Origin: Rhodopseudomonas palustris
GTDB lineage: Bacteria > Pseudomonadota > Alphaproteobacteria > Rhizobiales > Xanthobacteraceae
Direction of reading: 5' to 3'
DNA length: 64,000 bases
Assembly: GCF_013415845.1 (NCBI RefSeq)
Contig: NZ_CP058907.1
Coordinates: forward strand, 930,001 to 994,000
The translations under genes were made by a program, and so were the position numbers. Shown in pieces: positions 26,578 through 35,523 of the stretch (position 1 is the first letter of the stretch; the number at the start of each line of letters is the position of its first letter). The notes beneath the pieces are model-generated. The model saw nothing but the letters and a program-made list of their open reading frames with translations, was not told where the DNA came from and ran no database searches.

Positions 26578-27027
26578 ATGACCGCGATACTCACCGCGCT
26601 CGGCGCCTGGAACTGGCTGATCCTCGGTCTGGTGCTGATGGCGCTGGAGCTGCTGGCGCCTGGCGTGTTTCTGTTCTGGCTCGGCCTCGCGGCGCTGCTG
26701 GTCGGCGTGCTGGCGCTGCTGCTGGAGCCGGGATGGCAGTTGCAAATCCTGCTGTTCGGCCTGTTCGCGGCCGCCGCCGTGCCGCTGTGGCGGCGGATGG
26801 CCCGCGGCGGCGACGTCGAGGTTCATGCGACCAACCCGTACCTCAATCGCCGCACCGATGCTCTGGTGGGGCGGGAGTTCACCCTGGAGAAGCCGATCGA
26901 GGGCGGCGTCGGAACGGTGCGGATCGACGATACGGTCTGGCGTGTGTCCGGCCCCGACACCCCCGCCGGCAGCCGCATTCGTATCGTTGCGGCGGATGGC
27001 GTGAAGCTGACGGTGGCGGCGCTGTAA
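26578..27027 (+). CDS. NfeD-family membrane protein (YbbJ-like)
   Basis: A 149-residue partner of the SPFH protein. Two or three hydrophobic helices (about 12-35, 38-50 and 53-68) contain the conserved ALELLAPGVFLFWLGLAAL. They are followed by a soluble OB-fold domain (about 88-149) beginning with RRTDALVGREFTLEKPIEGGVGTVRIDDTVWRV, typical of short NfeD proteins. It lacks the serine protease domain of long NfeD (ClpP-like) forms. It follows the SPFH gene by 16 bases, and the pair is thought to act as a membrane-domain scaffold. GAGG lies upstream of the ATG. Confidence 0.92.
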   Translation: MTAILTALGAWNWLILGLVLMALELLAPGVFLFWLGLAALLVGVLALLLEPGWQLQILLFGLFAAAAVPLWRRMARGGDVEVHATNPYLNRRTDALVGREFTLEKPIEGGVGTVRIDDTVWRVSGPDTPAGSRIRIVAADGVKLTVAAL

Positions 27028-27130
27028 CTCGGCCTTCGTCCTTGAGGTAATGAGCCTAGTTTCGTGGTTTTCACACCGAGATGTGTGGATGACGACACTG
27101 GGCCCCTCGGGAGAAAGCGCCAATCCGCTT

Positions 27131-27997
27131 TCAATCTGGAGATGGAGCGATCGAGCGCAGCGGCAGGCAGAGGTCTGTGAGGAGGTCCGAGGGCTTGGTG
27201 TCCTGCGGGCTGTTGAGATACTTCTCGACGACCGGGCGGTCGTCAGCTTCGCGGTCGGATTGCGGAAGCCAGGTGCCGAACAGCCAGTTATAAGCGGCCG
27301 ACATATCGGCATAGGGGCCCTTGTGCCGAAGCACCGCATAGTCGCCCCCGGCGATCTCGATGCGCTCGACCGGCGGATCGAGGTCTTTGCCGCCCGGCGC
27401 TGCAAGCGCTGCGAACGAGCGCAACCGCTCCAGCGGCACGGCCGTCGGATCGTCGAGATACACCGCGATCATTTCGATCCGCTCCGGCAGGGCGCCGCGA
27501 GCGGCGAGTTGACCGAACAGCATTCCGAAGGCCTTGCCGATCTCTATATACGGACCGTCGTGGCGGATGGCGAACGCGGGAATGGCATCGAATCGTTGGA
27601 TTTCGATCGACCAGCCACCTTGCTGAGTGGCGAGTTGCCCCGGCCGGAAATCGGCATGGCTACCCCGCTCGCGATAGGTCGCCGGCGGCAACCCATAGGC
27701 GTCCGCAAAGGCGCGCGTGAACGCCGCCGGGCTGGCATATCCTGCTTTGGTCGCGATCTGCGCGATCGGGTCATCGGTCTGCGCCAGACTGACGGAGGCG
27801 CGCTGCAGCCGCAGACGGCGTGTGGTGGCGACCGCGGTTTCACCTCGGCAGGCGTGATAGATTCGATGCCAGTGATATGGCGACAGCGACGCGACTTCAG
27901 CGATCCTGTCGAAGTCGAGCTCGCCATCGAGATTGTCGTGAATGTACGACGTCACTCGGTCAAGTCGGTCCTGGTAGTTCGTTCGTGTCATGATCAT
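27131..27997 (-). CDS. AraC-family regulator with GyrI-like effector domain
   Basis: A 288-residue transcription regulator. The N-terminal AraC DNA-binding domain has two helix-turn-helix units (about 8-105: LDFDRIAEVASLSPYHWHRIYH and PIAQIATKAGYASPAAFTRAFADAYG). It is followed by a GyrI-like/effector-binding domain (about 130-288; VERIEIAGGDYAVLRHKGPYADMSAAYNWLF), the Rob/SbmC-type drug-binding fold. It therefore likely senses a small hydrophobic or cationic ligand. The ATG at 27997 has AGGA close upstream; a longer frame to 28036 is less likely. Target genes are unknown; the upstream intergenic region may include its own promoter. Confidence 0.92.
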   Translation of the reverse strand: MIMTRTNYQDRLDRVTSYIHDNLDGELDFDRIAEVASLSPYHWHRIYHACRGETAVATTRRLRLQRASVSLAQTDDPIAQIATKAGYASPAAFTRAFADAYGLPPATYRERGSHADFRPGQLATQQGGWSIEIQRFDAIPAFAIRHDGPYIEIGKAFGMLFGQLAARGALPERIEMIAVYLDDPTAVPLERLRSFAALAAPGGKDLDPPVERIEIAGGDYAVLRHKGPYADMSAAYNWLFGTWLPQSDREADDRPVVEKYLNSPQDTKPSDLLTDLCLPLRSIAPSPD

Positions 27998-28341
27998 CGG
28001 TCCTCGCACGCGACAGTTGCTGTCGCGGAGTGACATGCAGCGGGTTGATAAATCCTGCGGACTTTCGACCGACCCCAGTCATTAGGCGCGGCCTCGCCAG
28101 GCTTGTGGCGCAACCAGCGGCATCGCGCCGTGCTCCGGCCCGCCACCCACGCCGGGCATGGACTTGGCTTCCAGCAGCCAAATCCAGCCACGATAACGGA
28201 TCGACTATGTCGCCGGACATCCGCCGGTCATGCCATTGCGCTGGGTATCGAACCCAGGCATGGCGCGGGGAAGAGCCTGCGACCGTCCTTTTGTTCGGTC
28301 GAGTTTTCGGAGAGGTGCCCAGGTTTAGGGCGAAGTGGCGC
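27998..28341. other. Intergenic region with hairpins, no gene
   Basis: No ORF is convincing. On the minus strand the kdsD stop TAA is the loop of a hairpin GTGGCG-TAA-CGCCAC, and CGACCG/CGGTCG forms another. At 28232-28264 an interrupted hairpin (GCCAT..CTGGG, loop TATCGAA, CCCAG..ATGGC) looks like a tRNA T-arm but no cloverleaf surrounds it. Confidence 0.4.
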
Positions 28342-29355
28342 TTACGCCACCCCGGCCCGCAGCAGGTCGTGCAGATGCACGATGCCGAGCGGCTTCTTGC
28401 CTTCTGCGACCAGCAGCGCGGTGATCTTCGAGGAGTTCAGCAGTTCCAGCGCCTGGCCGGCGAGCAGGTTCGGGCTGATGGTCTTCGGATTCCGCGTCAT
28501 CACCTCGTCGACGGTGGCAGTCATCAGGTCGGACCGCATATTCCGGCGGAGGTCGCCGTCGGTGACGATGCCTGCGATCTGACCGTTGCTGTCGATGATT
28601 CCGACGCAGCCGAAACCCTTGGCGGACATTTCGACCAGCGCATCCGACATCCGGGTGCCGAGTGGCTTCAGCGGAATCGCTTCGCCGGTGTGCATCAGGT
28701 CACGGGCGTATTTCAGCATCGCGCCGAGCTTGCCGCCGGGGTGCAGCACGCTGAAATCGCCCGGAGTGAAGCCGCGGCTTTCGAGCAGCGCGATCGCGAG
28801 CGCATCGCCGAGCGCCAGCATCATCAGCGACGAGGTGGTCGGCGCCAGATTGTGCGGGCAGGCTTCGCGCGCCTTCGGCAGCGTCAGCGACACGTCGGCG
28901 GCGGTCGCCAGCGTCGAGGTCGGGTCCGAGGTCATCGCCACCAGCGCGATCTTGAAGCGCTTGGCGTAGTTGATCAGGTTCTTCATCTCCGGCTGCTCGC
29001 CGGACCACGACATCGCCAGGATGATGTCGTCGGCGGTGATCATGCCGAGATCGCCGTGGCTCGCCTCGGAGGCATGCACGAAGAATGCCGGCGTGCCGGT
29101 CGAGGCGAAGGTCGCGGCGATCTTGCGGCCGATGTGGCCGGACTTTCCGAGGCCGGTGATGATCAGGCGGCCCTTGGCGTTCTGAATCAGGTCGATGGTG
29201 GCGGCGAAGCGCACGCCGAGATCGGATTGCAGCGCGGTGGCGAGCGCGGTCACGCCGCTGGCTTCAGCCTCCAGGGTACGCAGGGCCGAGGGGATCGCGG
29301 CGGCGGCTTGCTCGCTCATTGCGGGTATCTTGGTATGGTTTTTGGACAGTGCCAT
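28342..29355 (-). CDS. kdsD: D-arabinose 5-phosphate isomerase
   Basis: Converts ribulose 5-phosphate to arabinose 5-phosphate, the entry to KDO and thus lipopolysaccharide core synthesis; cytoplasmic. The 337-residue product has an N-terminal SIS sugar-isomerase domain (about 45-185; GLGKSGHIGRKIAATFASTGTPAFFVHASEASHGDLG) and two C-terminal CBS domains (about 215-337; DALVEMSAKGFGCVGIID and PLGIVHLHDLLRAG), the KdsD/KpsF architecture. The start at 29355 has GGAG seven bases upstream; the internal ATG at 29319 is an alternative. Its stop codon lies in the loop of a small hairpin. Confidence 0.95.
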   Translation of the reverse strand: MALSKNHTKIPAMSEQAAAAIPSALRTLEAEASGVTALATALQSDLGVRFAATIDLIQNAKGRLIITGLGKSGHIGRKIAATFASTGTPAFFVHASEASHGDLGMITADDIILAMSWSGEQPEMKNLINYAKRFKIALVAMTSDPTSTLATAADVSLTLPKAREACPHNLAPTTSSLMMLALGDALAIALLESRGFTPGDFSVLHPGGKLGAMLKYARDLMHTGEAIPLKPLGTRMSDALVEMSAKGFGCVGIIDSNGQIAGIVTDGDLRRNMRSDLMTATVDEVMTRNPKTISPNLLAGQALELLNSSKITALLVAEGKKPLGIVHLHDLLRAGVA

Positions 29356-29559
29356 GCAGGGGCTCCGGCATGGGCCGCGAAGCGGCCGGGCCTTCTCCTA
29401 GCATGGCGCAGGCCCGGATGCGACGCAGCCCGTCGCGGCCCGTCGTCGTTCTCAACCGCTCCTTAACCATAGTTGTTTTAACTCCATTAACGATGAGGAG
29501 CGGCGCGACCGCCCGTTGTCGGGATTCAGGTTTTTGATTTTGTTGGAGTTTTTGCAGTC

Positions 29560-31275
29560 GTGACGTGGGCTCCAGCACCGGGCCGCCGCTCTCGCGCCAG
29601 CTTGTGCGCCGGATCCGCATGTCTGGCGCTCGCTCTGGGCGGCACAACGGGCGCGAGTGCGCAAAGCCTGACCCGCGATCTGCTCAATCCGCAGCGCGGC
29701 GGCTTCGTCGCCACCCAGGACCTGCCGCTGCGGCCGACTCCCGGCACCTCGTCTGCCTCGTCGTCCCGGGTCCGCAACGTTTTCAAGCAGCCGGACAGTG
29801 ACGAGGCCAACCCGCCCCTGCGGCCGACCTCGACGGCAGCGTTACAGTCTCCACCTAGCAGCGCCAATGCGGACAATGCCGGCGTCGCCTACGACGCGCT
29901 GAACCGCAAGCGCCAGCGGCCGAAATACTATCCGGGCGCGCCGCGGCCGAAGGCGATCGGGCCCGGATCGCCGATGGTCACCCCGGCGCCGCCGCCGGCG
30001 CGGCCGCTGCCGCCGTCCCAGGCCGCCGCAAAGCCGCCATTGCCGGCTTCGCTCGCCGGCCGCGTGCCAGGGCAACCGACCCGCCGGCAGCTCAAGCTCG
30101 ACGACGATCCGTTCGGTCCAGTCGGCGATTATGCCGGCAGCTTTCTGATCAAGGGCGCGCTCGAAGTCGGCGGTGGTTACGATTCCAACCCCGCGCGCAC
30201 CAACACCGCCCGCAGCTCCGGCTTCTACAAGGTGGCGCCGGAGCTGATGATCACCTCGGACTGGGAGCGGCATGCGTTGGTCGCCGATCTGCGCGGCGCG
30301 TTCACCGGCTACGGCCACGATTTCTATCCGCCGGCCGGCACGGTGTCGCCGGCGCCGATCAGCCTCGACCGGCCGGAATTCAACGGCCATATCGACGGCC
30401 GGCTCGATGCCAGCCGCGATACGCATCTGATCGGCCAGGGCCGGCTGATCGTCGGTACCGACAACCCGGGCAGCCCGAACATTCAGGCCGGCCTGACCAA
30501 ATATCCGCTGTTCACCACCACCGGTTTTTCCGGCGGCATCGATCAGAGCTTCAATCGCCTGCAGGTCACCGCGGTCGGCAATTTCGATCGCACCGTGTAT
30601 CAGGACTCGCAGCTGACCGACGGCACCAGCTATCCGAACAAGGACCGCAACTACAATCAATACGGCGGCGTCGGCCGGGTCAGCTACGAGCTGAAACCGG
30701 GACTGAAGCCGTTCGTCGAGATCGAAGGTGACACCCGCGTCCACGACGTGCCGGTCGATCGCTATCAGTATCTGCGCGGCTCCGACGGCGGCTACGCCAA
30801 GGGCGGAACTAGCTTCGAACTGACGCGGCTGCTGACCGGCGAAGTCTCGATCGGCTATGCGGCGCGCACCTATGTGGATCCGCGGCTGGAGAAGCTCGGC
30901 GGCCTGCTCACCGCGGCCTCGCTGGTGTGGACGGTGACGCCGCTGACCACGGTTAAGTTCAACGCCGACACCCAGATCTCGGAATCGCCGCTGGCCGGCG
31001 TGTCGGGCGTGTTCACCCGCACCTATACGGCCGAGGTCGACCACGACTTCCGCCGTTGGCTGACGGCGATCGGCAAGTTCACCTACGCGACCTACGACTA
31101 TCAGGGCTCCGGCCGTTCCGACCGGCTCAATTCGGTCGAAGGCAATCTGATCTACAAGCTCAACCGCTCGGTTTGGGTGAAGGGCCAGCTTCGATACGAC
31201 AAGCTGGATTCCAACGTCGTCGGCGGCAGCTACGACGCGACCGTGGTGATGCTCACCGTTCGCCTGCAGAACTGA
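29560..31275 (+). CDS. Outer-membrane beta-barrel protein (BBP2-type putative porin)
   Basis: A 571-residue precursor from a GTG start (GGAG 12 bases upstream). A signal peptide (LACLALALGG-type, ending GASAQ near residue 35) is followed by a long Pro/Ala/Ser-rich linker (about 50-190). A C-terminal domain (about 195-571) made of alternating beta strands then begins LEVGGGYDSNPARTN, the hallmark of the putative beta-barrel porin 2 family, and ends ATVVMLTVRLQN with an outer-membrane-type C-terminal strand. Such proteins often serve polysaccharide export or surface functions; the neighbour kdsD is also linked to envelope sugars, but the genes are divergent. The substrate is unknown. Confidence 0.85.
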   Translation: MTWAPAPGRRSRASLCAGSACLALALGGTTGASAQSLTRDLLNPQRGGFVATQDLPLRPTPGTSSASSSRVRNVFKQPDSDEANPPLRPTSTAALQSPPSSANADNAGVAYDALNRKRQRPKYYPGAPRPKAIGPGSPMVTPAPPPARPLPPSQAAAKPPLPASLAGRVPGQPTRRQLKLDDDPFGPVGDYAGSFLIKGALEVGGGYDSNPARTNTARSSGFYKVAPELMITSDWERHALVADLRGAFTGYGHDFYPPAGTVSPAPISLDRPEFNGHIDGRLDASRDTHLIGQGRLIVGTDNPGSPNIQAGLTKYPLFTTTGFSGGIDQSFNRLQVTAVGNFDRTVYQDSQLTDGTSYPNKDRNYNQYGGVGRVSYELKPGLKPFVEIEGDTRVHDVPVDRYQYLRGSDGGYAKGGTSFELTRLLTGEVSIGYAARTYVDPRLEKLGGLLTAASLVWTVTPLTTVKFNADTQISESPLAGVSGVFTRTYTAEVDHDFRRWLTAIGKFTYATYDYQGSGRSDRLNSVEGNLIYKLNRSVWVKGQLRYDKLDSNVVGGSYDATVVMLTVRLQN

Positions 31276-31386
31276 GGCGCGCGCCGTTCGACGCCGTCGA
31301 AACAGACGGCAATCAGAAGTGATTTTGCCGCGTCGGGCCGATCGGCGAGTGTCCGCCCCGAACGACGGGGATGGGCTCGGGGTGGG

Positions 31387-32403
31387 ATGACGATCGGTTT
31401 GCTGCGCGGGGCTGCGCTCCCCGTGAAGGGGCTCGCGTGGCTCGGTCGGCAGGGGACGAGGGCGATCGCCGCTTTGGTGATCCTCGGACTGCTGGTGCCG
31501 CCGCTCGGCGACATCCTAAGACCATTCGTCACCGAAGCGATCTTTGCGCTGCTGTGCATCTCGTTCATGCGGGTTGACGTCGCCCAGGTGCGCGCCAATC
31601 TCCGGCAGCCCGGGACCGTGCTGGCGGCGACCGCATGGACTACCTTGGCGGTGCCGGCGCTTGCCGGCCTCGGCTGTCTCGCGGTCGGGCTGGATGTACG
31701 CTCGCCGGATCTGTTTCTGGCGCTGATGCTGCAGGCGGTCGCATCGCCGATGATGGCCTCGCCGGCACTTGCGGCACTGATGGGGCTGGACGCGACCCTG
31801 GTGCTGATCACGCTGGTGACCAGCACGGCGCTGATCCCCTTCACCGCGCCGCTGTTCGCTTACCTGTTCGTCGGCTCCGCGCTGACGCTGTCGCCGCTGG
31901 CACTCGGGCTGAAGCTGTCGGCGATCCTCGGCGGTTCGCTGCTGGTCGCGGCGATCATCCGCAAGCTGGTGGGCGCGGATGCGATCCGTCGCCGCAAGGA
32001 GCCAATCGACGGCGTCAACATTCTGATCCTGTACGTCTTCGTCGCGGCCGTGATGGGCAATGTGGTGTCGAACTTCATCGCGCGGCCGTTGCTCATGATC
32101 GCGCTCACGTTGTTCGCCTTTGCGGTGTTCTTGGTGCTCCTGGTCGCGACCATGCTGATCTTCCGCAAGATCGGTGCCGGCCGCGCGTTGGCGCTCGGCC
32201 TGATGGTGTCGCAGCGGAATATGGGACTGATGCTGGCGGCGACCGACGGCGTACTGCCGGGCGCGACCTGGCTGTATTTCGCGCTGTCGCAGTTTCCGAT
32301 CTACCTGGCGCCGCAGTTGCTCAAACCGATCGCGCGCCGGGTGCTGGCCCGGCCGTCGTTCGATGCCGCTGGCGAGCCGGTGTCGTCGCCGGCTAATCGT
32401 TGA
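31387..32403 (+). CDS. BASS-family membrane transporter (bile acid:sodium symporter fold)
   Basis: A 338-residue polytopic membrane protein with about nine hydrophobic helices. The stretches IFALLCISFMRVDVAQVRANLRQP, LMLQAVASPMMASPALAALMG and LGLMVSQRNMGLMLAATDG match the sodium-binding and crossover regions of bile acid:sodium symporter-like proteins. The physiological substrate in bacteria is usually an organic anion, unknown here. It ends convergently with the ABC permease gene, overlapping its stop by 11 bases. The N-terminus (MTIGLLRGAALPVKG) has GGGGTGGG upstream as a possible ribosome-binding site. Confidence 0.85.
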   Translation: MTIGLLRGAALPVKGLAWLGRQGTRAIAALVILGLLVPPLGDILRPFVTEAIFALLCISFMRVDVAQVRANLRQPGTVLAATAWTTLAVPALAGLGCLAVGLDVRSPDLFLALMLQAVASPMMASPALAALMGLDATLVLITLVTSTALIPFTAPLFAYLFVGSALTLSPLALGLKLSAILGGSLLVAAIIRKLVGADAIRRRKEPIDGVNILILYVFVAAVMGNVVSNFIARPLLMIALTLFAFAVFLVLLVATMLIFRKIGAGRALALGLMVSQRNMGLMLAATDGVLPGATWLYFALSQFPIYLAPQLLKPIARRVLARPSFDAAGEPVSSPANR

Positions 32404-33244
32404 GAGCCGAGGCCTCCGGCCGCCACGTCAGCAGCCGCTTCTCCAGCGCGGTCAGCAGCCCTTCGGCGACCAGCGCCACCACGGCGATCACGATCATCGC
32501 GGCGAACACGCCGTTGCTGTCGAACGAGCCCTGCGCGGTGGCGATCAGCAGGCCCATGCCCTCGCGGGCGCCGAGGAATTCGCCGACGATGGCGCCGACC
32601 AGCGCGAAGCCGAAGCTGACATGCAGGCTCGCCAGAATCCACGACAGCGCCGAGGGGATCACCACCGAGGTCGTCACCTGCCACGGGCTGGCGCCGAGAA
32701 TCCGCGCATTGGCGATCAGGTTTTTGTCGGCCTCGCGCACCCCCTGGAACGCGTTGGCGAACACCACGAAGAACACCATCACCACCGCGAGCGCGATCTT
32801 CGATGCCGCGCCGAGACCGAGCGCGACGATGAAGATCGAGCCGAGCACCACGCGCGGGATCGAGTTGGCGACCTTGATGTAGATCGAGAACACGTCCGAC
32901 AGCAGGTGATTGCGGCCGAGCGCGATGCCGCACAGCACGCCGAGCACGGCGCCGATCAGGAAGCCGGCGCCGGCCTCGTAGATCGTTACCCACACCTGCC
33001 GCCACAGCGGGCCGATCGAGGTGTCGTTCTGAATCCAGTCGATCAGCTTCAGCACGATGCCGCTGGGTTGGCCGAAGAAGAACGGATCGATCACGCCGAA
33101 CCGCACGCCGAACTCCCAGCCGGCGATCAATGCGATCAGCACCGCGAGCCGCAGCACGAGCACCAGCCGCGCCCGCCGCCGCACCCGCACCGCCATCGGC
33201 TCCGCGCGAATATCTGCGGGTTTATTCATCGACGCATCGGTCAT
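32393..33244 (-). CDS. ABC transporter permease (SsuC/TauC/NrtB type)
   Basis: A 283-residue inner-membrane permease of the binding-protein-dependent family (BPD_transp_1). About six helices are seen, with the EAA-type loop in LGASPWQVTTSVVIPSALSWILASLHVSFG. It is the third gene of a minus-strand unit: binding protein (34398-35396), ATPase (33354-34148), permease. The class imports sulfonates, taurine, nitrate, thiamine precursors or similar small anions and heterocycles; specificity cannot be decided from the permease. GGAGG precedes the ATG at 33244. A palindromic repeat lies between it and the ATPase gene. Confidence 0.92.
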   Translation of the reverse strand: MTDASMNKPADIRAEPMAVRVRRRARLVLVLRLAVLIALIAGWEFGVRFGVIDPFFFGQPSGIVLKLIDWIQNDTSIGPLWRQVWVTIYEAGAGFLIGAVLGVLCGIALGRNHLLSDVFSIYIKVANSIPRVVLGSIFIVALGLGAASKIALAVVMVFFVVFANAFQGVREADKNLIANARILGASPWQVTTSVVIPSALSWILASLHVSFGFALVGAIVGEFLGAREGMGLLIATAQGSFDSNGVFAAMIVIAVVALVAEGLLTALEKRLLTWRPEASALND

Positions 33245-33257
33245 CGGCTCGCCTCCA

Positions 33258-33340
33258 CGTCATTGCGAGCGAAGCGAAGCAATCCAGGCCTCATCCGCGG
33301 CCTCTGGATCGCTTCGTCGCTGCGCTCCTCGCAATGGTGG
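33258..33340. repeat. Palindromic repeat between ABC ATPase and permease genes
   Basis: CGTCATTGCGAGCGAAGCG at the left and CGCTCCTCGCAATGG at the right form the arms, with AAGCAATCCA and TGGATCGCTT inside. It is the inverted-orientation relative of the element read through in the NicO gene (22933-23015). It fills almost all of the 109-base spacer. Confidence 0.85.
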
Positions 33341-33353
33341 TCGCGTGGCATCT

Positions 33354-34148
33354 TCAATGTCCCGCCCTCGCGCGCAGGACTTCTTCGCGCAGGTCGTCGC
33401 TGATGCGGCGTGCGATGGCGATGAAGCGTTCGTCGTAGCGGAGGGTGGCGACGTCGCGCGGGCGTGGCAGGTCGATGGCGTGGACCGACTTCACCCGCGC
33501 CGGACGCGTGGTCAGCACCGCGACGCGGTCGGCCAGCAGGATCGCTTCGTCGAGGTCGTGGGTGACGAACAGCACCGCGGAGCGCGCCTGCGCCCAAAGC
33601 TGCAGCAGTTCTTCCTGCATCAGCTCGCGGGTCTGGACGTCGAGCGCCGAAAACGGCTCGTCCATCAGCAGCACCTGCGGATTGTTGATGAAGGTCTGCG
33701 CCAGCGCCACGCGCTTGCGCATGCCGCCGGACAGCTGATGCGGATGATGGTTCTCGAAACCCTTCAGCCCGACCCGGATGATCCAGTCGCGCGCCTGCGC
33801 TTCGGCGTCCGCCTTGGCTGCGCCGCGAAACAGCGGCCCGGCCATTACATTGTGCAGCACGTCTCGCCACGGAAACACCGCGTCCTGCTGAAACACGAAG
33901 CCGACGCGGCGATCGACGCCGTCGACCGGCGCGTCGAACAAGGTGACCCTGCCCGCCTGCGGCTTCGCCAGTCCCGCGATCAGCCCGAGCGTTGTCGACT
34001 TGCCGCACCCGGTCGGGCCGACGATGGCGCAGAACTCACCGGGCGCGATCGACAGGTCGAAATCCTCCAGCGCTGACAGCACCTCGCCAGACGGCGTGAC
34101 GAAGCGGCGGGCGACGTGATGGAGTTCAATCGCGGAAGTGGAAGTCAT
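33354..34148 (-). CDS. ABC transporter ATP-binding protein (SsuB/TauB/NrtD type)
   Basis: A 264-residue cytoplasmic ATPase. Walker A GPTGCGKST is at 44-52, the Q-loop lies in VFQQDAVFPW, the signature is LSGGMRKRVALA, Walker B is VLLMDEPFSALD and the switch histidine is in FVTHDLDEA. All catalytic motifs are intact. The ATG at 34148 is preferred; a longer frame to 34334 runs through the palindromic repeat (34198-34296) and is not real. It serves the permease and binding protein of the same unit. Confidence 0.94.
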   Translation of the reverse strand: MTSTSAIELHHVARRFVTPSGEVLSALEDFDLSIAPGEFCAIVGPTGCGKSTTLGLIAGLAKPQAGRVTLFDAPVDGVDRRVGFVFQQDAVFPWRDVLHNVMAGPLFRGAAKADAEAQARDWIIRVGLKGFENHHPHQLSGGMRKRVALAQTFINNPQVLLMDEPFSALDVQTRELMQEELLQLWAQARSAVLFVTHDLDEAILLADRVAVLTTRPARVKSVHAIDLPRPRDVATLRYDERFIAIARRISDDLREEVLRARAGH

Positions 34149-34197
34149 CGAACGATCGCCCTTGAGGGTGAAAAGCCAGCCGCGAGCACAGCGCGCT

Positions 34198-34296
34198 CCC
34201 TCTCCCGCTTGCGGGAGAGGGGTGGGGTGAGGGCGACGCGGGCACTGCAGTGCCAGGGGCCCCCCACCCCCGACCCCTCCCCGCAAGGGGGAGGGG
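34198..34296. repeat. Dispersed composite palindromic repeat, copy 2
   Basis: A hairpin CCCTCTCCCGC/TT/GCGGGAGAGGG (34198-34221), identical in its core to that at 14143-14166, and a second GC hairpin CCCCTCCCC/GGGGAGGGG (34274-34296). The intervening sequence (GGGGTGAGGGCGACGCGGGCACTG) is also shared with copy 1 in inverted order. It lies between the binding-protein and ATPase genes. Confidence 0.8.
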
Positions 34297-34397
34297 AGCG
34301 GGGCACGTCTCGGGGCGGACCCCTCATGTTCCAACAGCGCTCATAGTCGAACATGCCGCGGGCCATCACGCGGCGCATGATCTGCTGCCTGGCAGAC

Positions 34398-35396
34398 TCA
34401 CTGGCCCGCATTCGCCTTCACCACGAACTCCGTCGTGTAGGTCTTGGCCAGATCGATCATCTTGCCCTGGAGGTTGGGCGAGAAGCTGGCAAGGATCTTG
34501 GCGACGGATTCCGGAGCGCCGGCCGGCATCAGGCCGTCGGGCGAGTACTGCACCTTGCCGTCCTTGAGGCCCTGGACGTAGAGGGCGCGATCGCCCGCGT
34601 GGTAATCCTTCGGCATCTTGTCGGCGATCTCTTCGGCCGAATGTGCCTGGATCCATTTCAGCGTCTTGACGAAGGCGTTCACCAGCTTCTGCACGGTGGG
34701 CTTGTTTGCCTCCATCCAGCCGCGGTCCATGTACAGGCAAGCGGCCGGATAGTCGCCGCCGAGCGCCTTGCGGGTCTCCTCCGGCGAGCGCAGGTCGATG
34801 CCGATCTTGGCGGTCCCTGAACTCAGCGCGCGCTGCACGGTCGGCTCGGTGGTCATGCCCGAGCTGATCTTGCCCTGCTGCATCGCCGCCAGGAAGGTGT
34901 CGCCGGCGCCGACCGGCACCAGCGTGTAGTCTTGCATCTTCAGGCCGGCCTTGGCGGCGAGCGCGCGGGTGAGAAAGTCGGTGGCCGAGCCGAGGCCGGT
35001 CACGCCGAGCGCCAAGCCCTTCCAGTTCGCGGGATCTTTCAGTCTGTCCGCATCGGCGGCCTTCACCAGCACCACCTCGCCGGGCGCGACCGAGAACTGC
35101 ACCACGTCGGTGATGAACTTGCCCTTGGCCTGCAGGTCGATGGTGTGATCGTAGAATCCGACGACGCCCTGGACTTCGCGCGCCAACAGCGCGGTGGCGG
35201 CCTGCGAGCCTGAGGTGGAGTTGAACAGCTCGACATCGAGCCCTTCCTCCTTGAAGAAACCGAGCTGGGCGGCGAGCTTGGCCGGCAGATAGATCTGCTT
35301 GTCGATGCCGCCCACCATGATCTTAAGCGACGTCTGCGCAGCCGCCGGCACGGCGGTCAGCAGGACGGCGAACAGGGCGGCGACAACTCTGCGCAT
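34398..35396 (-). CDS. ABC transporter substrate-binding protein (NrtA/SsuA/TauA type)
   Basis: A 332-residue periplasmic binding protein with a signal peptide (MRRVVAALFAVLLTAVPAAAQ, cleavage near 20). The mature part begins TSLKIMVGGIDKQIYLPAKLAAQLGFFKEEGLDVELF, typical of the SsuA/ThiY fold, with LARREVQG-like and GVTGLGSATDFLTR segments. The ATG at 35396 has GAGGAA upstream; the track-length extension to 35453 lies before the signal peptide and is not used. It is the first gene of the importer; the ligand is probably a sulfonate, nitrate analogue or thiamine-like molecule, unresolved. Confidence 0.92.
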   Translation of the reverse strand: MRRVVAALFAVLLTAVPAAAQTSLKIMVGGIDKQIYLPAKLAAQLGFFKEEGLDVELFNSTSGSQAATALLAREVQGVVGFYDHTIDLQAKGKFITDVVQFSVAPGEVVLVKAADADRLKDPANWKGLALGVTGLGSATDFLTRALAAKAGLKMQDYTLVPVGAGDTFLAAMQQGKISSGMTTEPTVQRALSSGTAKIGIDLRSPEETRKALGGDYPAACLYMDRGWMEANKPTVQKLVNAFVKTLKWIQAHSAEEIADKMPKDYHAGDRALYVQGLKDGKVQYSPDGLMPAGAPESVAKILASFSPNLQGKMIDLAKTYTTEFVVKANAGQ

Positions 35397-35523
35397 CGGC
35401 GTTTCCTCATGACGTTCGCTTGTCGTGCCCGCAGGGGCCGCGACGAGTCTCACGCATCAGGACCCGGGGTGCGGCAATCTGTCAATGCCGGTCGCGGGGG
35501 ACGCTGCAGCGTCGCGGAACCGC

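Noticed and set aside
28232..28264. tRNA-like T-arm (CTGGG-TTCGATA-CCCAG on the minus strand)
   Set aside because: No acceptor stem, D-arm or anticodon arm can be placed around it; position 60 of the loop would be an A.
34148..34334. N-terminal extension of the ABC ATPase
   Set aside because: The extra 62 codons run through a dispersed palindromic repeat; the ATG at 34148 gives the normal family start.
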